This document shows positions 1 to 4,475 of a DNA stretch of 5,772 bases, piece after piece. The position numbers and the translations under genes are program-made. This DNA comes from JAIFWC01 sp035688135 (GTDB taxonomy: Bacteria > Patescibacteriota > Saccharimonadia > Saccharimonadales > UBA10212), in NCBI GenBank assembly GCA_035688135.1, contig DASSNG010000013.1, positions 1 to 5,772 on the forward strand, read 5' to 3'. The first letter of the stretch is position 1; every line of letters begins with the position of its first letter. Below the pieces are notes generated by a model that saw only the letters and a program-made list of their open reading frames with translations, was not told the DNA's origin and did not search any database.

Positions 1-837
1 TACGGCCAGGAAGATATCTTGGGCCTGCCGGCCTACCTCTATCCAAACTGATGGGTTTTCTTCGGCCGCGGTTATCACAGCTACGCTATCGGCGGTGACG
101 AAGCTTTTGTAGTTAAGGCCTGCCAGCTTTTCGCCTATATCTTTGATCCTCATAATCCTGGGGACGATATGCGATGTCAGCATCGGCATCCGCAGCGAAT
201 AGCCCGGTATGCCTTTTTTCTGGCGTGAGCTGTTGGGCTTTATCCAGGAAGCTATCTCTTTTCGGAATGCCGGGTTATGGTAAGCCCGGCGCAGCCCTTC
301 AGCCGTCAGGCGGGCCAGTTCTTCTATCTTTTCCCTGTCGGTTATAAGTACCGTCTGGCAGGTATCCTTTTTTTTGATGATATCCAGGGTGCCTTTACTC
401 AGCTCCAGAGGACCGAAAGGACCGCGGTAATTGCTTCGGCTGGCGATGTTATCAACCGCCTCCTGGGCTTTGGCCGCCGGCTTATCGGAACTCCCAAGGT
501 TTTTCAGATGGATGGTGGCAGTATGCTCTGTTTTCTGGTCCGAAATCGAAAGCCTGTCCAGCACGCCCAGTTCGTCCGCGGCTGTCTCCAAGTTCTTCAG
601 CAGCGCCCCCAGGCTGATATACATATCTCTTTTCTTGGCATCGGCAGCCGGCAGCTGCCGGGTATTATCCATATGAACTTCAATCGAGTTTTGGCCCAAA
701 CTGAACTTCCAGGGCTGGGTGTTGTGGGTGGAAGGAGCCAGTACAGCGATTTCCAGAAGTTTGGCCATCTTCTTCCTGGGGCTCATCCCGCCGAAGCCGC
801 CGATGTTTATCCTGGGCGGTGACTGGTAATTTTTCAT
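1..837 (-). CDS. Acg-type nitroreductase-fold flavoprotein, C-terminus cut by window edge
   Basis: Starts at the ATG at 837-835 and stays open for 279 codons to base 1, so the C-terminus lies outside the window. The N-terminal part has the nitroreductase/Acg signature LAPSTHNTQPW at residues 33-43, expected to contact FMN. It is followed by RDMYISLGALLKNLETA (70-86), which resembles the 'R..l.isCGAAL.Nlr.A' block of Acg-like proteins, then R134-SNYRGPF (134-141) and WIEVGRQAQDIFL (265-277), like the late W...G.a...l.L block. Acg-like proteins are around 330 residues, so perhaps 50 residues are missing. Family knowledge: these are FMN-fold oxidoreductases, often with no demonstrated nitroreductase activity. 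It overlaps the upstream E1-like gene by four bases (ATGA) and resembles the C-terminal half of mycobacterial Rv1355c. I infer an FMN-dependent redox step on whatever the two upstream adenylating enzymes make. No signal peptide or membrane segment is seen. The fold is fairly sure; the substrate is unknown. Confidence 0.88.
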   Translation of the reverse strand, partial: MKNYQSPPRINIGGFGGMSPRKKMAKLLEIAVLAPSTHNTQPWKFSLGQNSIEVHMDNTRQLPAADAKKRDMYISLGALLKNLETAADELGVLDRLSISDQKTEHTATIHLKNLGSSDKPAAKAQEAVDNIASRSNYRGPFGPLELSKGTLDIIKKKDTCQTVLITDREKIEELARLTAEGLRRAYHNPAFRKEIASWIKPNSSRQKKGIPGYSLRMPMLTSHIVPRIMRIKDIGEKLAGLNYKSFVTADSVAVITAAEENPSVWIEVGRQAQDIFLAV

Positions 838-1955
838 TTGCCGGCTCCCAGCGCGCCCATGATTTCCTGCCTTTCAGGCGAGTCCGCGACGTCCTGCGCT
901 CCAAGTCCTAAGACTTCGCCCAGAGAAAGCTTGTATCTGCCGCTTTTGACATCTTTGCCAAGGATAATCTGCTTGACTACGTAAGCCGCCAAGCCCCCGG
1001 ATATGGCCACGGAGCTGTATAACTGCGGGCGGCCCACCAGGCTGCGGCCCATCAGGGTCAGGCTTTTAAGCGCACGGGTTGGGACATTTTGGATACCCGC
1101 AAGGTTCGCCGCGTACCGCTTCATATCCTCCGGGCTCATTTTTCCGGCCAGAATATCCTCCACGGTGTCGTCCGCCAAGGAATTGAAGGGGCGCACGCCG
1201 TCCTCAGAATCATATCTTTCCACGTCAATCAGGGTATTGTCTCCCAGGTTGGTCAGCATAACGACCGGCACTCTTTTCTGCTTGGCGGCTTGCCGGATAC
1301 GGACTTTCATCTCAAAATCATCAATTTCGTCGATGGCTATGAATTTGCCGCTTGCGAAGAACGAATCCAAATTGTTCTTGTCCAGCCCCTGCGGCAGCAC
1401 CTTCACCCGCGCGTAAGGATTGTTTTCGTATAGCTGGCGCAGAGTGACATCAACCTTGGTCTCGCCCAAATCAGCTACAGAGATATTTACGCGGTTCATA
1501 TTGCTCAGGCTGAACCTGTCGTGGTCGGCAATTACCAAACCGCCGCAGACCGAGCTGCTATTGAGAGCCCGGGCGATGGAATTCCCTACCGACATGCCGG
1601 CGATGCCGACAGTGTATTTCGACATCGTTTCGAGTTCCTCCAAAGTCACGATTTCGCGGTTGCGGTTAGTCCTGAGCCTGTGGAATTCATCCCGGCCTAC
1701 AAGATGGACCGCTTTTTTCTGCCAGTCATAAATCACCCAATTACCTTTCAGCTCCGGGGTGCCGCCAAGGCGGGAGTTTAAAAATTCCCGCTTTACGGCC
1801 TCATCTTTGGTACCGGGATTATCGATTTCGAACAGCTCTTCCAGCTGCTCTTTATATGTATCCGCCAGCTCATATCCGGAAACTTTCAGCTCCTCCAGCT
1901 GTTCTTGGCCGAAGCCTCCTTCTTCAAATATACGGGGTGCTACTTGGTAACCCAT
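834..1955 (-). CDS. ThiF/E1-like adenylyltransferase, Rv1355c (MoeY) N-terminal type
   Basis: A 373-residue protein. Residues 1-110 form an extension rich in Glu and Lys. The E1-like Rossmann domain begins at about 114 with the nucleotide loop GIAGMSVGNS (117-126). It continues with IADHDRFSLSNMNRVN (142-157), where D146 and the N-x-x-R arginine R155 fit the ATP-binding positions of ThiF/MoeB/E1 enzymes. Then follow K167 in LGETK, AIDEIDDFEMKVRIRQAAK (207-225), VPVVMLTNLGD (229-239) and IDVERYD (243-249). The pattern GMSVG, SNxNRV, VPVxMxT and DVERxD is as I remember it from Rv1355c-family proteins, in which this domain is fused to a nitroreductase domain. Family role: ATP-dependent adenylation of a carboxylate. 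Oddities: the only cysteine is C137, so there is no CxxC zinc site and no obvious catalytic cysteine for a thioester or sulfur relay. The start is supported by AGGAGGA 8 bases upstream. It overlaps the ligase gene by 16 bases and the nitroreductase gene by 4. The 'molybdopterin' label carried by mycobacterial homologues should not be transferred. Confidence 0.88.
   Translation of the reverse strand: MGYQVAPRIFEEGGFGQEQLEELKVSGYELADTYKEQLEELFEIDNPGTKDEAVKREFLNSRLGGTPELKGNWVIYDWQKKAVHLVGRDEFHRLRTNRNREIVTLEELETMSKYTVGIAGMSVGNSIARALNSSSVCGGLVIADHDRFSLSNMNRVNISVADLGETKVDVTLRQLYENNPYARVKVLPQGLDKNNLDSFFASGKFIAIDEIDDFEMKVRIRQAAKQKRVPVVMLTNLGDNTLIDVERYDSEDGVRPFNSLADDTVEDILAGKMSPEDMKRYAANLAGIQNVPTRALKSLTLMGRSLVGRPQLYSSVAISGGLAAYVVKQIILGKDVKSGRYKLSLGEVLGLGAQDVADSPERQEIMGALGAGK
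845..849 (-). promoter_or_regulatory. Ribosome binding site of the nitroreductase gene
   Basis: On the minus strand GGGAG lies 7 bases before the ATG at 837, inside the last codons of the E1-like gene. Together with the ATGA stop/start overlap it supports this start and points to translational coupling. Confidence 0.6.
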
Positions 1956-3460
1956 TTCTGCTTTCCTCCTGGCTTAAAGTGATGGTGGTGCTCATAAGGC
2001 CACATGATTATCTCCGGGAAAATCTTACGGCCATACAGCTTGTATGTCTCCCTGTATTCCGAACTTTGTTCTATAAGCGATTCCGCTATGGTTTTCTGGA
2101 TTTTTTTGGCCAGCGCCGGGTCTTCTTTGACGCCGGCTTTCAGCTCCACGTTGACTTCGAATTTCTGCTGGCCGTCATCATCATAATAAACCCGCATACT
2201 GAACTTGCCGGTCACCAGCTTTTCCAGGGATTTTGCCTGGAGCGGCCGGCGGACCATTTCAGCGTAAATCAAGAAGGCGTAATAACTTACCGAGAAGTCG
2301 GCGCGCTCGTACACGTAGACGAACGGCAGTCTCCAGAGCGTATCTCCTATGCCGGCCGCAGCGGCTTCCTTTTCCATGTCATAACCCTGCGCCAGGAGTT
2401 TCTTTTTAAGCCTGTCGTATCCCACTACCCCGCCGTTATCTTTAAGGTCGTAGCGCACCAGCGGGATCCCGCTGAAAGCCGAGCAGTAGATATGCGAATC
2501 CTGCTCCTCAAAGTAATATAGCGCCGGGTTGTACTGGGTTAAGGTAGGCAGTTTTGAAGGATGGGAAAACAGCTCACCATACAGCTTCTGGTCCAAAAGC
2601 GCGTCCCTTCTTAGCTTGATAGCCAAAGGCGTCTCGTGGGCCATGGTGCCCAGATCGACGGTGCCGTAATGGTTGAGCGTCCCGCGGTAAATGTCCTTAA
2701 TGCCGGTCTTGCGGAAAACGTAATCGCGGAAAATCTCGCTGAAACCCTCGGCCGAAAAGATGAACCCCAGATTATAGTCGGACCACTTGATTCCGGCGCT
2801 TTCCCCGTCATCGAGGATGTCTTTCAAAAAAGGAGCGTAGGAACCTATAATTATCTGGTCAAAGTCTTTGCCCAGCTGCCGCACCGCTTCCAGTATTTCC
2901 AGCTTATTTATGCCGGGGGTGATGATGCTAAGGGCGTATTCGCCGTCGCTATTCAGCAGCTTCAGCGCCTCGTACGTATACAGGCCGCCTATCCACGCCC
3001 CCATCGGGAAAGCCACGATGTACAGCGTGCTTCTTTCGTGGATATGGAAATTAGCCCTTAGATACAATTCCGCGAGCTTGGCGTACTGCCAGTCCTGGGT
3101 GCTTTGGCGCGGAAAGTAATAAGGCTTGCCGGTAGAGCCGGAAGTAGTGGATATGGTCCAGCTTTTCTGTTTAAACTTGCCGTCCCATACCAGGTCTTTC
3201 CGCGGGTAAACTCTAAGGTAATTATCCTTATCAACGGCGGGGAGCTTCCTGAAATCCCGGACCGTCCTGATAGTGGCGGGGTTGACACCGTTCTTTTTCA
3301 GAAAATCCTTATAGGCCGGTACCCTTTGGGACATTTCGTGGAACAGGTTCAGGGCGCGGGCGTTGCCCAAGCGCTGCCAGGCTTTCTCCGGTTGGTTTTT
3401 CAGCTTTGATTCAAGCCAATCGATATCACGGAAGTTCCGTGGTAATAACAGTTTTGTCAT
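1940..3460 (-). CDS. PaaK/CapK-type adenylate-forming ligase (phenylacetate-CoA ligase-like)
   Basis: A 506-residue cytoplasmic enzyme of the ANL adenylating superfamily, nearest in motif style to phenylacetate-CoA ligase/CapK proteins. Visible in order: the phosphate-binding loop TTSGSTGKP (105-113); a central adenine-binding region with SAEGFSE (236-242) and HYGTVDLG (264-271), equivalent to the YGxTE motif; IPLVRYDLKDNGG (332-344), equivalent to the PaaK 'IPLIRYxxGD' motif; VYERAD (383-388); and a small C-terminal domain ending GGKQKWV (498-504), whose K500 or K502 is a candidate catalytic lysine. Family reaction: carboxylate plus ATP gives acyl-AMP, then usually transfer to CoA or another thiol; LuxE-like acyl-protein synthetases share the fold. 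The substrate cannot be read from sequence. It is the first gene of the operon. The ATG at 3460 is the first in-frame start after a TAA 12 bases upstream, with no Shine-Dalgarno. A run of four histidines (491-494) precedes the terminal motif. The ligase class is sure, the CoA acceptor is not. Confidence 0.88.
   Translation of the reverse strand: MTKLLLPRNFRDIDWLESKLKNQPEKAWQRLGNARALNLFHEMSQRVPAYKDFLKKNGVNPATIRTVRDFRKLPAVDKDNYLRVYPRKDLVWDGKFKQKSWTISTTSGSTGKPYYFPRQSTQDWQYAKLAELYLRANFHIHERSTLYIVAFPMGAWIGGLYTYEALKLLNSDGEYALSIITPGINKLEILEAVRQLGKDFDQIIIGSYAPFLKDILDDGESAGIKWSDYNLGFIFSAEGFSEIFRDYVFRKTGIKDIYRGTLNHYGTVDLGTMAHETPLAIKLRRDALLDQKLYGELFSHPSKLPTLTQYNPALYYFEEQDSHIYCSAFSGIPLVRYDLKDNGGVVGYDRLKKKLLAQGYDMEKEAAAAGIGDTLWRLPFVYVYERADFSVSYYAFLIYAEMVRRPLQAKSLEKLVTGKFSMRVYYDDDGQQKFEVNVELKAGVKEDPALAKKIQKTIAESLIEQSSEYRETYKLYGRKIFPEIIMWPYEHHHHFKPGGKQKWVTK
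1964..1970 (-). promoter_or_regulatory. Strong Shine-Dalgarno of the E1-like gene
   Basis: AGGAGGA on the minus strand sits 8 bases before the ATG at 1955, within the last codons of the ligase gene (which encode PGGK). It is the best ribosome binding site in the window and fixes the start despite the 16-base overlap with the upstream gene. Confidence 0.85.
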
Positions 3461-3484
3461 TTTTGGGGAAGATTACTAGGTACT

Positions 3485-3515
3485 ATCATATTACAAGCGG
3501 CCTATCGGCTCCTAA
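3485..3515 (-). promoter_or_regulatory. Candidate promoter of the ligase-E1-nitroreductase operon
   Basis: On the minus strand TATGAT (3490-3485) matches five of six -10 bases. A weak -35 candidate TTAGGA (3515-3510) lies 19 bases upstream, a long spacer. Transcription would begin near 3478, giving an untranslated leader of only about 18 bases without a Shine-Dalgarno. It is the only good -10 seen close upstream of the operon. Confidence 0.45.
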
Positions 3516-3561
3516 CGCCAGGGCAACGACAGAATACTGCGCTATTGCCCGGCAACCGTAT

Positions 3562-3576
3562 GATTATCCGGTAATC
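3562..3576. promoter_or_regulatory. 15-bp near-perfect palindrome, possible operator
   Basis: GATTATCCGGTAATC pairs with its own reverse complement at all positions except one pair (T3567/G3571). It lies close to the midpoint between the two divergent promoters, where a shared regulator could bind. Operator function is inference; palindromes of this size can also occur by chance. Confidence 0.35.
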
Positions 3577-3607
3577 TAAAAAGTGCAATCAAGATAAGCC
3601 CGCAGGC

Positions 3608-3628
3608 TCATATGGCGGCTTCGTATGA
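3608..3628. repeat. Short inverted repeat / potential hairpin
   Basis: Arms TCATATGG (3608-3615) and TCGTATGA (3621-3628) can form an 8-pair stem with two G-T pairs and a 5-base loop. It is upstream of the plus-strand promoter, so it would act as DNA (a binding site) rather than as part of that transcript. There is no following T-run, so it is not a terminator. Confidence 0.3.
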
Positions 3629-3640
3629 ATAAATAGTCTC

Positions 3641-3674
3641 ATAAAGCTTTTGTTTTTAGCATATAATGCTTTAT
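3641..3674. repeat. Inverted repeat flanking the response-regulator -10 box
   Basis: ATAAAGC (3641-3647) and GCTTTAT (3668-3674) are exact reverse complements, 20 bases apart, and bracket the TATAAT at 3662-3667. Nested inside the right half is a smaller dyad, AGCAT (3658-3662) and ATGCT (3666-3670), around the -10 box itself. A repressor bound here would cover the promoter. Function is inferred from position only. Confidence 0.35.
3662..3667 (+). promoter_or_regulatory. Consensus -10 box of first response regulator (leaderless start)
   Basis: A perfect TATAAT ends 7 bases before the ATG at 3675, so transcription should start at about 3673-3675, on or next to the start codon. The -35 region is weak (at best CTCATA at 3638-3643 with an 18-base spacer). 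The box overlaps an earlier in-frame ATG at 3666, which therefore would not be in the transcript. Confidence 0.6.
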
Positions 3675-4064
3675 ATGGTTAAAATCGCCGTCGTAGAAGA
3701 TGACGAATCTATCGCCCGGATGTACAAGATGCGTCTGGAACAGGCCGGCTACGAAATAGGCGTTGCCGGAAACGGACGCGAAGGCCTGGAGCTTTGCGAA
3801 AAGATGAAGCCGGACCTGGCAATGGTAGACGTTATGATGCCGGAAGTCGGCGGCCTGGAAATGATTGAAGAGATGCAGAAGACGGAATGGGGCAAGAAGC
3901 CTTTAGTGATGCTCCTTACTAATCTCAGCCAGCAGGAAGCCAAAGTCGACCGGGCCAAACAGCGGATCGACGGTTTCGCGGTCAAAGCCTACTACACCCC
4001 TACCCAGCTGCTGGAGAAAGTCAATGACCTGCTGCGTGAGAACAATCTGATACCCAAACGATAG
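3675..4064 (+). CDS. CheY-like single-domain response regulator 1
   Basis: A 129-residue receiver domain with no output domain. Numbered from the ATG at 3675, the acidic pocket is E8-D9-D10, the phosphoacceptor is D52 in MVDVMMPE, the switch threonine is T82 in LLTN, and the conserved lysine is K104 in VKA. All residues needed for phosphorylation are present. I chose the start at 3675 over the in-frame ATG at 3666 because the latter lies in the -10 box, and because from 3675 the protein aligns with the next regulator without gaps through K104. Family role: a phospho-dependent switch that signals by protein contact, not by binding DNA itself. No histidine kinase is present in the window. About half of the first 104 residues are identical to response regulator 2, which points to a tandem duplication. 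The C-terminal tail RENNLIPKR is charged and probably outside the fold. Confidence 0.92.
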   Translation: MVKIAVVEDDESIARMYKMRLEQAGYEIGVAGNGREGLELCEKMKPDLAMVDVMMPEVGGLEMIEEMQKTEWGKKPLVMLLTNLSQQEAKVDRAKQRIDGFAVKAYYTPTQLLEKVNDLLRENNLIPKR

Positions 4065-4090
4065 ACTGTCGCCTCGCCACGGTGTAAAAT
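4062..4090 (+). promoter_or_regulatory. Promoter of second response regulator
   Basis: TAGACT (4062-4067, four of six -35 bases) and TAAAAT (4085-4090, five of six -10 bases) are separated by exactly 17 bases. The -35 element includes the TAG stop codon of the first regulator. The expected start at about 4097-4098 again makes the message leaderless or nearly so, and there is no Shine-Dalgarno before the ATG at 4099. The second regulator and murD could therefore be transcribed independently of the first. Confidence 0.5.
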
Positions 4091-4098
4091 TTAGTTAA

Positions 4099-4470
4099 AT
4101 GGCAAAAATAGCAATTATCGAGGACGACCTGGCTATTGCCCAGATGTACCGGCTGAAATTCGAGGCCGAGGGCTATAAAGTGGAAATCGCCGAAAACGGC
4201 AAGCTGGGCCTGGAGCTTTGCGAGCACATGAGGCCCGACCTGGTGCTGCTGGACCTGATGATGCCGGAGATGAACGGCGACGAGATGCTGGCAAAGATGC
4301 GGTCTACGGATTGGGGCAAAGATATTAAAGTTATCATTCTGACGAACGTCGGCCAGCAGGAAGCCCCGGACCAGTTAAAGAATCTGTCTGTCTGCGACTA
4401 TGTGGTCAAGGCCGAAATGACCCCTAAGCAGGTAGCCGAACTGGCAAAGAAGCAGCTGGCGGCAGCTTAA
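4099..4470 (+). CDS. CheY-like single-domain response regulator 2
   Basis: A 123-residue receiver domain. The acidic residues are E8-D9-D10, the phosphoacceptor is D52 in LLDLMMPE, followed by T82 in ILTN and K104 in VVKA, at the same positions as in the preceding regulator. The region after T82 (NVGQQEA) and the motif KAEMTP near the C-terminus also parallel its neighbour (NLSQQEA and KAYYTP), while the stretch between residues 90 and 102 has diverged, so the two may contact different partners. There is no output domain. It lies 34 bases after regulator 1 with its own likely promoter, and 5 bases before murD, so it is probably co-transcribed with murD. The start is supported by the gap-free alignment to regulator 1 and by the promoter position. 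Confidence 0.93.
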   Translation: MAKIAIIEDDLAIAQMYRLKFEAEGYKVEIAENGKLGLELCEHMRPDLVLLDLMMPEMNGDEMLAKMRSTDWGKDIKVIILTNVGQQEAPDQLKNLSVCDYVVKAEMTPKQVAELAKKQLAAA

Positions 4471-4475
4471 GACTT

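Larger units (their letters stand above)
3461..3674. other. Divergent intergenic region with both promoters
   Basis: This is the only sizeable gene-free stretch, about 214 bases. It contains the outward-facing promoters and several short dyads, listed separately. Reading frames inside it are only a few codons long (for example six codons from the ATG at 3612), so I see no small protein or precursor peptide. I see no tRNA, riboswitch or rho-independent terminator. Confidence 0.75.

Noticed and set aside
277..822. Plus-strand open frame of 181 codons
   Set aside because: It is antisense to the nitroreductase gene, whose STHNTQPW and other motifs are on the minus strand. The plus-strand translation looks like a shadow frame.
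834..1955. Molybdopterin biosynthesis role (MoeY/MoeB naming)
   Set aside because: Lacks the CxxC zinc sites typical of MoeB, and no other molybdopterin gene is in the window, so the inherited name is not evidence.
1856..2521. Plus-strand open frame of 221 codons
   Set aside because: It lies antisense to the ligase and the start of the E1-like gene, both of which carry clear family motifs. Its own translation shows no recognisable domain and it has no ribosome binding site.
2636..3061. Plus-strand open frame of 141 codons
   Set aside because: It is antisense to the central part of the ligase, including the HYGTVDLG motif, and shows no family resemblance.
3521..3550. GGGCAA...TTGCCC inverted repeat as a terminator or RNA element
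   Set aside because: Only six pairs with an 18-base loop and no T-run; it is likely to be chance.
3612..3632. Six-codon frame as a possible leader or precursor peptide
   Set aside because: Far too short, without a ribosome binding site, and upstream of the likely transcription start.
3666..3674. Upstream ATG as the start of regulator 1
   Set aside because: It overlaps the TATAAT -10 box, so it would be upstream of the transcript, and it adds three residues with no counterpart in regulator 2.
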